From contig JBBIHG010000004.1 of NCBI GenBank assembly GCA_037447125.1, positions 1-64,000 of the forward strand: 64,000 nt of DNA. Direction: 5' to 3'. Numbering within the stretch: the stretch's first letter is position 1; each line of letters opens with the position of its first letter. Origin of the DNA: UBA2029 sp037447125. GTDB taxonomy: Bacteria > Chloroflexota > Anaerolineae > Aggregatilineales > Aggregatilineaceae. Positions 42,528 to 51,320 of the stretch are shown piece after piece. The position numbers and the translations under genes were made by a program. Under the pieces are notes generated by a model. That model had not been told where the DNA came from and ran no database searches. It saw only the letters and a list, made by a program, of their open reading frames with translations.

Positions 42528-44753
42528 GTGAGCGCGAATGAGGTGATGATCGGCCGGAGTGTGCACCGCCTTGACGCGGTCGGCAAGGTCACTGGCGAGA
42601 CGCCGTACCCTGGCGATATTGACATGGAAGGTCAGTTGTGGATGAAGATCCGCTTCTCTGATCGCGTTCACGCGCGGATCACGGCCATTGACACCAGCCA
42701 GGCCGAGGCCTATCCGGGCGTGGTGGCAGTGTTCACCGCCAGGGATGTGCCGGTCAATGAATACGGGCTGATCATGCCCGACCAGCCCGTGTTGTGCGGG
42801 CCGGGCAGCGCCAGAGAGGGTGCCAACATCGTGCGCTGCATCGGCGATCAGGTTGCGCTGGTGGTGGCCGATAGCGAGGCGGCGGCTGCGGAGGCGGCCC
42901 GCTTGATAGACATCACTTATGAGGACCTGCCGGTTGTCGCCAGCTCGGAGGAGGCGCTGCAAGACGGAGCTCCCCAACTCCACGCGAACGCGCCAGGCAA
43001 TGTCCTCATCCACTACCGCATCCGTCATGGCGATATCGCGGCGGGCTGGGCGCAGGCCGATGTCGTGGTGGAGGGCGAGTATCGCACGGGCGCTCAGGAG
43101 CACGCCTACCTCCAGCCCGAAGCTGGACTGGGCTATATAGACGAAGAAGGCCGCGTCACCGTGGTGGTGGCCGGCCAGTGGGTCCATGAAGACCAGGAGC
43201 AGGTGGCCCATGCCCTGGGCCTGCCGGAAGAACAAGTGCGCATCATCTACCCGGCCATCGGCGGCGCGTTCGGCGGGCGCGAAGATATGTCCGTCCAGAT
43301 CGTGCTGGGATTGGCCGCATGGAGACTTCGGCGCCCGGTCAAGATCATCTGGAGCCGCGAGGAGTCGATCATTGGCCATCACAAGCGGCATCCCATGACG
43401 ATCCGGGCGAAGTGGGGCGCGACGAAAGAGGGCAGGCTGGTCGCCGCCGAAGCCGAGATCATCGCTGACGCCGGCGCGTATGCCTATACGTCCACTAAGG
43501 TGCTGGGCAACGCGCACCTGATGGCCTGCGGCCCGTATGTCTTCCCTCACGCCAGCATTGACAGCTATGCCGTCTACACGAACAACGTGCCTAGCGGCGC
43601 GTTCCGGGGCTTTGGCGGGCCGCAGGCCGCCTTTGCCGCCGAAGGCCAGATGAATAAACTGGCCGAGGCACTGGGTATGGACCCGGTCGCGCTGCGCGCT
43701 ATGAACGTGCTCAAGGATGGCAGCATCACCGTGGTCGGCTCGCCGCTGCCGCGTGGCGTTACGCTCGACCGCGTGCTGGCTGAGGGCGCAGTCCAGAGCG
43801 GCTACTGGCAGCACTCTGGCGACGGCTGGCAGCGCCTGCCTGTTGCCCAGCCAGCGGACCCGGCCAGGCGGCGCGGAGTCGGCATGGCGATGGGTTTCAA
43901 GAACGTGGGGTTCAGCTTCGGCGCGCCAGAGCAGAACTGGGCGACGGTGGAGCTGCACGGCTCCAGCGAGATCGAGCGCGTGGTCGTGCGCGAGGCAGGC
44001 GCTGACGTGGGCCAGGGGGCGCACACGGTCTTCGCGCAGATGGCGGCGGAGGCGGTGGGTGTGCCGCTGGAGCGGGTCGAGCTGCTCGGCCACGACACAG
44101 CGCACGCCGGCAATTCGGGCAGCTCGTCGGCGTCGCGCATGACGTTCATGGCCGGCAATGCGATCAAGGGGGCGGCGGAACTGGCCCTGAAGAAATGGCA
44201 GGACGAGGAGCGTCCTGCGGTTGCCACCTATCAGTATCGCCCGCCCAAGACGACGCCCTATGACCCACAGACAGGGCGCAGCGAGCCGAACTTCGCCTAC
44301 GGCTATATGGCGCAGTTCGTCGAGGTGGAAGTGGATGTTGAGACCGGGCACGTGCGGGTGGTGCGCGTGGTCTCGGCGCACGATGTCGGCAAGGCGATCA
44401 ACCCGCATTTGATCGAGGGTCAGATAGAAGGTGGGGTCGTCCAGGCGCTGGGGTATGCCGTCATGGAGGATGTGGTGACCCAAAACGGGCGCATCCTGAA
44501 TCCCTACCTGTCAACGTACCTGATCCCGACGATCTGGGACATCCCGGAGGAGACGAAGTCGGTCATTCTCGAATACGCCGATCCGCACGGGCCCTGGGGA
44601 GCGCGCGGCATGGCGGAGATGCCTTTCATCCCGCTCGCTCCGGCGATTGCGGCGGCGCTGCACGACGCAACCGGGGTGTGGTTCGACCGCATTCCCCTGA
44701 CGCCGGAGCGAGTGGTGGCCAGACTGCGCGAGAAGGGCATCGGTGTTATTTGA
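42528..44753 (+). CDS. XDH-type molybdopterin-binding subunit
   Basis: 741 residues. It opens with the usual SVHRLDAVGKVTGE. Mo-cofactor motifs follow: GGAFGGREDM, NVPSGAFRGFGGPQ, QGAHTVFAQMAAE and the C-terminal GPWGARGMAE, whose last glutamate corresponds to the catalytic base of xanthine dehydrogenase. It forms the active site and pairs with the FAD/FeS polypeptide at 40526. The substrate could be xanthine or hypoxanthine given context; residues alone do not decide. The GTG at 42528 is preferred (AAGGAGCATGGAGA upstream); the frame itself extends to 42198, overlapping the previous gene. Confidence 0.85.
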   Translation: MSANEVMIGRSVHRLDAVGKVTGETPYPGDIDMEGQLWMKIRFSDRVHARITAIDTSQAEAYPGVVAVFTARDVPVNEYGLIMPDQPVLCGPGSAREGANIVRCIGDQVALVVADSEAAAAEAARLIDITYEDLPVVASSEEALQDGAPQLHANAPGNVLIHYRIRHGDIAAGWAQADVVVEGEYRTGAQEHAYLQPEAGLGYIDEEGRVTVVVAGQWVHEDQEQVAHALGLPEEQVRIIYPAIGGAFGGREDMSVQIVLGLAAWRLRRPVKIIWSREESIIGHHKRHPMTIRAKWGATKEGRLVAAEAEIIADAGAYAYTSTKVLGNAHLMACGPYVFPHASIDSYAVYTNNVPSGAFRGFGGPQAAFAAEGQMNKLAEALGMDPVALRAMNVLKDGSITVVGSPLPRGVTLDRVLAEGAVQSGYWQHSGDGWQRLPVAQPADPARRRGVGMAMGFKNVGFSFGAPEQNWATVELHGSSEIERVVVREAGADVGQGAHTVFAQMAAEAVGVPLERVELLGHDTAHAGNSGSSSASRMTFMAGNAIKGAAELALKKWQDEERPAVATYQYRPPKTTPYDPQTGRSEPNFAYGYMAQFVEVEVDVETGHVRVVRVVSAHDVGKAINPHLIEGQIEGGVVQALGYAVMEDVVTQNGRILNPYLSTYLIPTIWDIPEETKSVILEYADPHGPWGARGMAEMPFIPLAPAIAAALHDATGVWFDRIPLTPERVVARLREKGIGVI

Positions 44754-45588
44754 CCAGGTGCCGGTGATCGTCCGGGGCGGGGGCGACCTCGCCTCAGGCG
44801 TCGTCTACCGGCTGGTGAAGGCGGGCTTTCCGGTGCTGGTCATCGAGCTGGAACGCCCGCTGGCCATCCGGCGGGCGGTCGCCTTTGCGTCGGCAGTGTT
44901 TGAAGGCAGCGTCACGGTCGAGGACATCACAGCGCGGCGCATCGCCCATCCTGGCGAGATCGCCGGAGTGCAGGCCACCGGTGAAGTGCCGGTGCTGGTT
45001 GATCCCGGCGGGGCAAGCATACGCGCGCTTCGCCCGGCGGTTGTGGTGGATGCGCGCCTGGCCAAGCGCAACCTGGGCACAGCACCTACGGATGCGCCAT
45101 TCGTCATTGGGTTGGGGCCGGGCTTCACTGCTGGTGAGGACTGCCACGCGGTGATCGAGACGAACCGGGGACACGCCCTGGGCCGGGTGATCTGGCGGGG
45201 GGCAGCCGAGCCGGACACCGGCGCACCCAGCAGCGTCCGGGGCCGCACCCTCGGTCGCGTGCTGCGCGCGCCGTGCGCGGGGACGGTCGAGTCGCTCCCT
45301 GCGATTGGTGACACAGTGCGCGCCGGTGATGTGGTGGCGATGGTGGGCCAGCAGACAGTGCGCGCCCCGTTTGACGGCGTGCTGCGCGGGCTGATTCACC
45401 CGTCCGTGCCGGTCACGGCGGGACTAAAGATCGGCGACGTGGACCCGCGCGGCGTGCGCGAGCACTGCTTCACCATCTCCGACAAGGCACTGGCTATCGG
45501 AGGCGGCGTGCTCGAGGCAATCTTGAGCGCGCCGCAGCTTGCGCCACTGCTGAGAGCAGGCGCTACGCCTGCAAACCTGTCCGGCTGA
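44743..45588 (+). CDS. yqeB: YqeB (selenium-dependent Mo hydroxylase accessory)
   Basis: 281 residues. EF2563/YqeB family: VIVRGGGDLASGVVYRL at the start, VVVDARLAKRN, FVIGLGPGFTAGEDCHAVIETNRGH and a biotinyl-like hairpin APCAGTVESL. The family is tied to selenium-dependent molybdenum hydroxylases, where it is thought to help install labile selenium in the Mo cofactor. Its GTG overlaps the stop of the Mo-subunit gene by 11 bases. Together with YqeC it supports a selenium-type purine hydroxylase. Confidence 0.88.
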   Translation: MLFDQVPVIVRGGGDLASGVVYRLVKAGFPVLVIELERPLAIRRAVAFASAVFEGSVTVEDITARRIAHPGEIAGVQATGEVPVLVDPGGASIRALRPAVVVDARLAKRNLGTAPTDAPFVIGLGPGFTAGEDCHAVIETNRGHALGRVIWRGAAEPDTGAPSSVRGRTLGRVLRAPCAGTVESLPAIGDTVRAGDVVAMVGQQTVRAPFDGVLRGLIHPSVPVTAGLKIGDVDPRGVREHCFTISDKALAIGGGVLEAILSAPQLAPLLRAGATPANLSG

Positions 45589-45600
45589 CTCGAAGGATGA

Positions 45601-46983
45601 ATGTGCTCGATGCTGCTGCGTGAGGCGCTGCGCGTGCAGCGCGGCGACGTTGTGTCGTTTGTGGGCGCTGGCGGCAAGACAGCGGCCCTTTTTCGTCTGG
45701 CGGCTGAGCTGCGTGCCGAGGGGTGGCGCGTCCTGGCCACGACGACGACGCGCGTCGCCCAGTATGAGATCGCGCAGGCACCCGCTGCCATTGAAATGAC
45801 TGGGACGGTCTCCTCCGAGCACATCCGTGCCCAGTTGAGCGAGCATGGTTTCGTGTTCCTGTATGCGTCAGGTGATGCGCGGAACGAGCACAAGGTCGTC
45901 GGACTGGCACCGGCCACCATCGGTGGCCTGATCGACGCGGTGAACTCGGACGCCCTGCTGATCGAGGCTGATGGTGCGCGTCGGCTGCCATTCAAAGTGC
46001 CGCGCGCGCACGAGCCGGTGATCCCGCGCGAGACGACTCTGGTAGTGCCGGTGGCCGGTGTTGATGCGCTGGGCCAGCCACTGGACGAGGCGCATGTCTA
46101 CAACGCGGCAGAGCTGTGCGACCGCTATGGGTTCGTTGAGGGCGAGCGACTGATTCCCCCCTGGATGGCGGTGGCGCTGCGCGACCCGGAGCTGGGGCTG
46201 CGCGGCGTGCCGGATGGCGCGCGCGTCTGTGTGCTGCTGAACAAGACGCCCGGCGACGGTCATTTGCACCGTCGCGCCCGGCGTGTGGCCCAGCTTGTGC
46301 TGCGCTCGGCGCGCATCGAGGCGGTGGCCCTGGGGGCGATGGAGTCGCGCCGCGAGCCAGTCTTTGAGCTGCAACGCCGCGTGGGAGCGATTGTGCTGGC
46401 CGCCGGGGAATCGGCGCGCATGGGGCGATCCAAGCCGCTGTTGCCCTGGGACCGGGGACAGACCGTGATCGAGGCGATCGTGGCCCGCCTGGTGGCCCTG
46501 CGTCTGGCTGAGATCGTGGTGGTGACCGGGCACAGGGCCGCCGAGGTCGGGCGCGCCGTGGGTCATCTGCCGGTGCGGGTTGTGCACAATCCTGAGTTCC
46601 AGGAAGGCGAGATGCTCTCGTCGCTGCAGGCGGGTTTGCGCGCGCTGCCGGACGATACCGCGGCCTGCCTGGTGGTGATGGGCGACCAGCCAGCCCTCAA
46701 CGTGCGTCTGGTGGACAGGGTGCTGCTCGCCTACGCGCAAGGGCGCGGCGAGATCGTCGCGCCGGTCTACGAGGGCCGGCGGGGCCATCCCGTGCTGTTT
46801 GACCGCCGCTATTGGCCGGAGCTACTGGCTCTGGAGTCGGGCGCGCCGCGCGACGTGATCGCCCGCTACCCCGACGCACCGCATCTGGTGCCGGCTGATG
46901 ATGACAGCATCCTCCGCGACATAGATACGCCAGAGCAGTACCGCAGGGAGCGCCGCCTGGCCGGACTCGAGGAGGCACCCTAA
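45601..46983 (+). CDS. YqeC-MocA fusion (Mo/Se hydroxylase accessory)
   Basis: 460 residues, two domains. Residues 1 to about 250 are YqeC: P-loop-like VGAGGKTAAL (22-27) and LATTTTRV, IEADGARRLPFKVP and VVPVAGVDALG. Residues about 262-455 are a MobA/MocA-like cytidylyl/nucleotidyl transferase: IVLAAGESARMGRSKPLLP, VTGHRAAEV, VMGDQPALN. In most anaerobes these are two genes. The MocA domain likely attaches CMP to molybdopterin, and YqeC serves selenium-type hydroxylases. The stop overlaps the stop of the convergent gene at 46980, ending the long plus-strand run. Confidence 0.88.
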   Translation: MCSMLLREALRVQRGDVVSFVGAGGKTAALFRLAAELRAEGWRVLATTTTRVAQYEIAQAPAAIEMTGTVSSEHIRAQLSEHGFVFLYASGDARNEHKVVGLAPATIGGLIDAVNSDALLIEADGARRLPFKVPRAHEPVIPRETTLVVPVAGVDALGQPLDEAHVYNAAELCDRYGFVEGERLIPPWMAVALRDPELGLRGVPDGARVCVLLNKTPGDGHLHRRARRVAQLVLRSARIEAVALGAMESRREPVFELQRRVGAIVLAAGESARMGRSKPLLPWDRGQTVIEAIVARLVALRLAEIVVVTGHRAAEVGRAVGHLPVRVVHNPEFQEGEMLSSLQAGLRALPDDTAACLVVMGDQPALNVRLVDRVLLAYAQGRGEIVAPVYEGRRGHPVLFDRRYWPELLALESGAPRDVIARYPDAPHLVPADDDSILRDIDTPEQYRRERRLAGLEEAP

Positions 46984-47780
46984 CGGGGCGAAGTCTCCAC
47001 GGCCCCGGCGCCGATCGGCGTGGGGGTCGGTGGGGGGTCGCTGATGTGAATGGTCACTTCGCACAGATGGCGCATGGTCTGCGTGCTGTCGAAGACTGTC
47101 AGGCGGAAGCGATACTGACCGTTGGCGAAGTTGATCGGGTAGAAGTCCCCCAGCGGCCCGTCAATCACCGGGGCCGGATAGTCGCCGATGGGTGCGAATT
47201 CAGCACCCGCCACGGCGGGCTTCAGCTCGAAGCGATAGAACGCGAAGTCGCTGGTGTTGGCCGTCCCCCAGAAGGTCGTCGTCTCGAAGATGAGCTGTCC
47301 GTTGCCGGGCACCAGCAGCCAGGCACCATCGCGCGGGCAGCCCGCGATCTGGGGCGCGCCAGGGATGATCGTGCCGACGGGCGTGGCCGTAGGCGCCGGC
47401 GTGGCGAATACTGCCGGGCCGGAGATCACGCCTCCGCCGGCGTCCAGGGCGATAGGCGGGTTGGGCGCGGGTGTGCTGGTCACGAAGCGAGCGGGCGCCG
47501 TCATCTGGGCGCTATGCGGGCTGACCCGCAGATCGCGAACTGCGGGTGCCATGATGTTGGCCACCGCCCACACGCCGACCATTACCTCGATGAGCAGCCC
47601 GCCCAGGGTGACAGCGCTGGCCTGGCGCACCAGCGCGTGCTCGCGCTCCAGCTTGAACTGAGCCGCCGCCAGCTCGCGGCGAGCCTGCTGCAGCCGGAAG
47701 GCCATCAGCAAGATACCCGCCGCGCACAGGATGTACAGCCCAAATGAGATGCGCTCGACGAAAAAGATGAGACTAGTCAT
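46980..47780 (-). CDS. Membrane protein with extracytoplasmic C-terminus
   Basis: 266 residues. Helices at about 10-30 and 56-76 flank a charged, probably coiled-coil segment (RRELAAAQFKLEREHALVR). A Thr/Pro-rich linker follows, then a C-terminal domain with a CPRDGAWLL start and repeated beta strands, ending in Pro/Thr. No family was recognised. The start ATG overlaps the end of the purine nucleoside phosphorylase gene by 8 bases, so the two are translated together. Confidence 0.6.
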   Translation of the reverse strand: MTSLIFFVERISFGLYILCAAGILLMAFRLQQARRELAAAQFKLEREHALVRQASAVTLGGLLIEVMVGVWAVANIMAPAVRDLRVSPHSAQMTAPARFVTSTPAPNPPIALDAGGGVISGPAVFATPAPTATPVGTIIPGAPQIAGCPRDGAWLLVPGNGQLIFETTTFWGTANTSDFAFYRFELKPAVAGAEFAPIGDYPAPVIDGPLGDFYPINFANGQYRFRLTVFDSTQTMRHLCEVTIHISDPPPTPTPIGAGAVETSPR

Positions 47781-48666
47781 GCTCCGGGTTGTTTTCGATC
47801 TCGCCGGGGTCAAGCGGCGGTAGCTCGTGCAGCACACCGCGCAGCAGCGCGGCCAGCCGCGGCACGATCTGCCTGCCGGCGCGCAGCACCTCTTCGTGGC
47901 TCACCTCTTGCTGGGCGGCGGTGCTGTCGAGCGCGATGTTGGTGATACTCGACAGGCCGAGCACGCGCATCCCCGCGTGGTTGGCGACAATCGCTTCAGG
48001 CGCGGTGGACATGCCGACGGCGTCGCCACCCCAGGAACGGAACAGGCGCACCTCCGCCGGCGTCTCGAAGGTGGGGCCGGACAACGATACGTACACCCCT
48101 TCGCGCAGCGTGATGCCGCGCTCGGCAGCGATCCGCCGAGCCAGGGCGCGCAACTGCGGGCTATAAGTGCGGGTGTGGATTGAGAAGCGGGGGCCGAACG
48201 TTCCCAGATTAGGTCCGCGCAGTGGATTCGTCCCGGAGAAGCCCGCCGGGAAGATGTGATCCTCGATGACCATGATGTCGCCCGCCTGGAAGCCAGGGTT
48301 CAGCCCGCCGGCGGCGTTGGTCAGGACGAGCGTGTCAATGCCCAGCAGGCGCATGACGCGCACCGGCAGCGTCACCTGAGCCAGGCTGTAGCCCTCGTAG
48401 TAGTGGATGCGGCCCTGCATGACCAGGACGGGCTGACCTTCGAGCGTGCCACCCACCAGCTTCCCAACGTGCCCGTGTACTGTCGAGCGCGGCCAGTGGG
48501 GAATCTCTTGGTAGGGGATGGCTCGCGCGTTCTCGATTTCGTCCACCAGTGGCCCCAGGCCGGAGCCAAGCACCACGCCAATGGTCGGCGCGCCGGCGAG
48601 GCGGGCGCGGATATGGTCAGCGGCTTCGCGGTAGTGGCTCTCCGGAATCGTAATGGTCTGGTCCAT
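47773..48666 (-). CDS. punA: Purine nucleoside phosphorylase
   Basis: 297 residues, trimeric PNP/MTAP family. It phosphorolyses purine nucleosides to base and ribose 1-phosphate. Motifs: VVLGSGLGPLVDEI (phosphate site), GRIHYYEGYS, LVLTNAAGGLNPGF, VSLSGPTFETPAEVR and VGMSTAPEAIVA. The sequence fits inosine/guanosine phosphorylase of the PunA type. It would supply hypoxanthine and guanine to the purine-degradation genes that converge on it. Upstream promoter at 48717-48725. Confidence 0.92.
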   Translation of the reverse strand: MDQTITIPESHYREAADHIRARLAGAPTIGVVLGSGLGPLVDEIENARAIPYQEIPHWPRSTVHGHVGKLVGGTLEGQPVLVMQGRIHYYEGYSLAQVTLPVRVMRLLGIDTLVLTNAAGGLNPGFQAGDIMVIEDHIFPAGFSGTNPLRGPNLGTFGPRFSIHTRTYSPQLRALARRIAAERGITLREGVYVSLSGPTFETPAEVRLFRSWGGDAVGMSTAPEAIVANHAGMRVLGLSSITNIALDSTAAQQEVSHEEVLRAGRQIVPRLAALLRGVLHELPPLDPGEIENNPEHD

Positions 48667-48716
48667 GCAGCAGCTTCCCTTCAGACATGGGCTTCAGGTA
48701 CTCCACCGTGCGGCGA

Positions 48717-48725
48717 ATTGTAACA
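48717..48725 (-). promoter_or_regulatory. Extended -10 promoter of the PNP gene
   Basis: TGTTACAAT on the minus strand combines a TGn extension with the -10 TACAAT, about 51 bases upstream of the ATG. The -35 region is weak, as often with extended -10 promoters. Confidence 0.5.
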
Positions 48726-48775
48726 CCGAACTTGCGGCCCGTGCACATGGCCGCCGCTTTCTTCTCCTGGCGTCG

Positions 48776-49882
48776 CTACAGCAGCAGGCAGCAATCACCC
48801 AGGCTGTAGAAGCGATAGCGTTCGCGGACTGCTTCGTCGTAGGCGCGCAGGATGTGCTCGCGCCCCGAAAAAGCGCTGACCAGCATCAGCAATGTGGAGC
48901 GAGGCAGGTGGAAGTTGGTTAGCATCCGATCCACGACGCGGAAGCGGTAGCCGGGCGTGATATAGAGGTCCGTGTCTTCGTCAATGGCGATGACAGGTCG
49001 CCAGGGGCAGACATTCTCGGCCAGCTCAGCCAGGGTGTGCCGGGCGCTGGCCGGGTCGTTGGCCGCGGTGCCATAGGCCGCCGAGCGAATGGCCGCCGTT
49101 TCCAGCGTGCGCACGGCGGTCGTGCCGATGGCGACCACACGCCGCCCGCGCAGGCGCGCGTGGTTGATGACCTGGGCGTCTTCCGGGGAAAGGATAGCGC
49201 GCTCGGTGTGCATCACGTGATCGGCGACGTTCTCCGCGCGCACCGGCGAGAAGGTGTCCAGGCCGATGTGCAGTGTGCAGTAGGCAATTTCGACTCCCTG
49301 CCGCCTGAGCTTCGCCAGCATCTCGTCAGTGAAATGCAGGCCGGCGGTGGGCGCGGCAGCCGAGCCATCGCTGCGGGCATATACCGTCTGGTAGCGGTCT
49401 GGATCGGCCAGCGGCGTGGTGATGTAGGGTGGCAGCGGCGTCTCGCCCAGCGCACGCAGGTGGGGCTGGATCGGCTCGCTGAAGGAGATGACGCGCTCGT
49501 TCTCGCCGCGCTCTTCGATCACAGTTGCCTCGACTGGCGACGCGCCATCCGGCCCGACGACTAACCGTGTGCCCGTTTTGATCTGCCTGCCGCCGACAAT
49601 AGCCAGCCATCGCGTCTCGTCCAGGGGCCGCAGCAGCAGAATCTCCGCCGCGCCGCCGGTGGGGATTTTGCGCGCGGGCAGCCGGGCGGGAATGACGCGC
49701 GTCTGATTGAGGACGATGACATCGCCGGCGTCCAGGTATTCGGGGAGATCGCGGAAAGCGCGGTGCTGAATGGCCCCGCTGGCGCGATCCAGTACCAACA
49801 TGCGGGCGGCGTCGCGCGGCTCAATGGGCGTCTGGGCGATCAGTTCCTGGGGTAGATGATAGTCAAAGTCGGTGATGCGCAT
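48776..49882 (-). CDS. queA: tRNA ribosyltransferase-isomerase QueA
   Basis: 368 residues. It transfers and isomerises the ribose of S-adenosylmethionine onto preQ1-tRNA during queuosine synthesis. Motifs: DFDYHLPQELIAQ at the start, LVLDRASGAIQHR, RVIPARL, PTAGLHFT and NFHLPRSTLLMLVSAF. The ATG at 49882 was preferred over one 3 codons upstream for family match. It is the last gene of the ruvB-DUF2905-queA operon. Confidence 0.95.
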   Translation of the reverse strand: MRITDFDYHLPQELIAQTPIEPRDAARMLVLDRASGAIQHRAFRDLPEYLDAGDVIVLNQTRVIPARLPARKIPTGGAAEILLLRPLDETRWLAIVGGRQIKTGTRLVVGPDGASPVEATVIEERGENERVISFSEPIQPHLRALGETPLPPYITTPLADPDRYQTVYARSDGSAAAPTAGLHFTDEMLAKLRRQGVEIAYCTLHIGLDTFSPVRAENVADHVMHTERAILSPEDAQVINHARLRGRRVVAIGTTAVRTLETAAIRSAAYGTAANDPASARHTLAELAENVCPWRPVIAIDEDTDLYITPGYRFRVVDRMLTNFHLPRSTLLMLVSAFSGREHILRAYDEAVRERYRFYSLGDCCLLL

Positions 49883-49907
49883 TGGCAGCAATACCTGTTC
49901 GCGGATT

Positions 49908-50147
49908 CTAGCGGTTCAGCAGGCGCAGGATGATAGTGAGGGCGAGCGATAGCAGCAGGCTCACCAGGAGCATACTCGCCAGCGGGATGAAACAGGAGAA
50001 GCCCTCCCGCTCGACGCGGATGTCGCCGGGCAGGTGGCCAAGCTCGCGCAGCAGCGGGAGCCGGCCAGCCACGCTGAGCAGCACCCCCAGCATGACGAGA
50101 CCCAGGCCAACGGCGATCACCAGGCGACCCACTGCGCCGAGATCCAT
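49908..50147 (-). CDS. DUF2905 membrane protein
   Basis: 79 residues, two hydrophobic helices (about 5-25 and 52-75). Between them is LGHLPGDIRVEREGFSCFIP, diagnostic of DUF2905. It lies 19 bases after ruvB and 25 before queA, the usual neighbours of this family. The function is unknown. A GTG/ATG far upstream in the same frame would overlap ruvB and was rejected. Confidence 0.9.
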   Translation of the reverse strand: MDLGAVGRLVIAVGLGLVMLGVLLSVAGRLPLLRELGHLPGDIRVEREGFSCFIPLASMLLVSLLLSLALTIILRLLNR

Positions 50148-50166
50148 CGTCTGACTTGCGCTCCTT

Positions 50167-51192
50167 TCAGAATAAGGTAGCCTGGCGCGGCGGGCGCTCA
50201 TCGGAGAGGCCGAGATGTTCGTAGGCCAGGCGCGTGGCCATGCGCCCGCGCGGTGTGCGCTCCAGGAAGCCAAGCTGGAGCAGGTACGGCTCGTAGACAT
50301 CCATGATCGTATCCGCCTCTTCGCTAATCGAAGCGGCGATGGTCTCCAGTCCAACCGGGCCGCCCTCGAACTTCTGGATGATGGTCAGCAGCACGCGCCG
50401 GTCTATGTCGTCCAGGCCGAGCGGGTCAATGTCCAGCAGGTCGAGCGCGCCAGCGGCCACGTCCAGGCTGATCGCGCCGTCGGCGCGTACCTCGGCGAAG
50501 TCGCGCACGCGCTTGAGCAGGCGCAGAGCCACGCGCGGCGTCCCCCTGGCGCGGCGGGCGATCTCCTCGATGCCGTCGTCGTCAATGGGAATCGTCATCA
50601 GAAGAGCCGCGCGACGGACGATTTCGCGCATGGCGTCCGAGTCGTAGAAATCGAGCCGGTAGACGGCGCCGAAGCGCGTGCGCAGGGGGGCAGTGAGCAG
50701 GGCCAGACGGGTCGTCGCGCCGATCACCGTGAAGCGCGGCAGGTGCAGCCGCACGTTCTTGGCCGACGGCCCCTTGCCGATGACGATGTCCAGGGCGAAG
50801 TCCTCCATCGCCGGGTAGAGCACCTCCTCGACGGCGCGGCCCAGGCGGTGAATCTCGTCAATGAACAGGATGTCGCCCTCGCGCAGGTGAGTGAGGATGG
50901 CGGCCAGGTCGCCGGCGCGCTCGATGGATGGGCCGGCGGTGATGCGGATGTTGACCTCCATCTCGGTGCTGATCACGTGGGCGAAGGTCGTCTTGCCCAG
51001 CCCTGGCGGGCCGTAGAAGAGCACGTGGTCGAGCGGCTCGTGGCGGTTCTTGGCTGCCTCGATGAGGATGCGCAGATTCTCCACGACGCGCGTCTGGCCG
51101 GTCATTTCGTCCAGGCGTTTGGGACGCAGGGCGTTGTCGGCCCGGTCTTCGGCGCGCTTCTTCCCGCTGAGCAGGCGGCTGCTGTCGGACAT
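50167..51192 (-). CDS. ruvB: Holliday junction ATP-dependent helicase RuvB
   Basis: 341 residues, usual length. AAA+ motor driving branch migration with RuvA. Walker A is FYGPPGLGKTT, Walker B ILFIDEIHRL, sensor region VIGATTRLALL, and the C-terminal winged helix contains LGFLERTPRGR. The ATG at 51192 was chosen for its GAGGGAA ribosome binding site; the longer frame is not conserved. RuvA and RuvC are not nearby. Promoter at 51224-51252, divergent from upp. Confidence 0.96.
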   Translation of the reverse strand: MSDSSRLLSGKKRAEDRADNALRPKRLDEMTGQTRVVENLRILIEAAKNRHEPLDHVLFYGPPGLGKTTFAHVISTEMEVNIRITAGPSIERAGDLAAILTHLREGDILFIDEIHRLGRAVEEVLYPAMEDFALDIVIGKGPSAKNVRLHLPRFTVIGATTRLALLTAPLRTRFGAVYRLDFYDSDAMREIVRRAALLMTIPIDDDGIEEIARRARGTPRVALRLLKRVRDFAEVRADGAISLDVAAGALDLLDIDPLGLDDIDRRVLLTIIQKFEGGPVGLETIAASISEEADTIMDVYEPYLLQLGFLERTPRGRMATRLAYEHLGLSDERPPRQATLF

Positions 51193-51223
51193 ACGGTGTT
51201 CCCTCGCGCTGATTGCGCCGCCG

Positions 51224-51252
51224 AGTATACCGTTGCCGGGCGCGCTGGTAAA
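51224..51252 (-). promoter_or_regulatory. Promoter of ruvB
   Basis: TTTACC (51247-51252) and TATACT (51224-51229), spacer 17, minus strand, about 31 bases upstream of the ruvB ATG. Confidence 0.6.
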
Positions 51253-51260
51253 GGCGCGCT

Positions 51261-51288
51261 TTGCCGGGCGCGCACATGCGGATACAAT
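51261..51288 (+). promoter_or_regulatory. Promoter of upp
   Basis: TTGCCG (51261-51266) and TACAAT (51283-51288), spacer 16. It lies 32 bases upstream of the upp ATG and is divergent from the ruvB promoter. Confidence 0.6.
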
Positions 51289-51320
51289 CATCGTGGGCGG
51301 TCGCTGAAGGAGAAGCATGA

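Noticed and set aside
35944..44753. In-frame TGA selenocysteine in the molybdenum hydroxylases
   Set aside because: Both frames are open without TGA; the expected selenium is a labile cofactor ligand, not selenocysteine.
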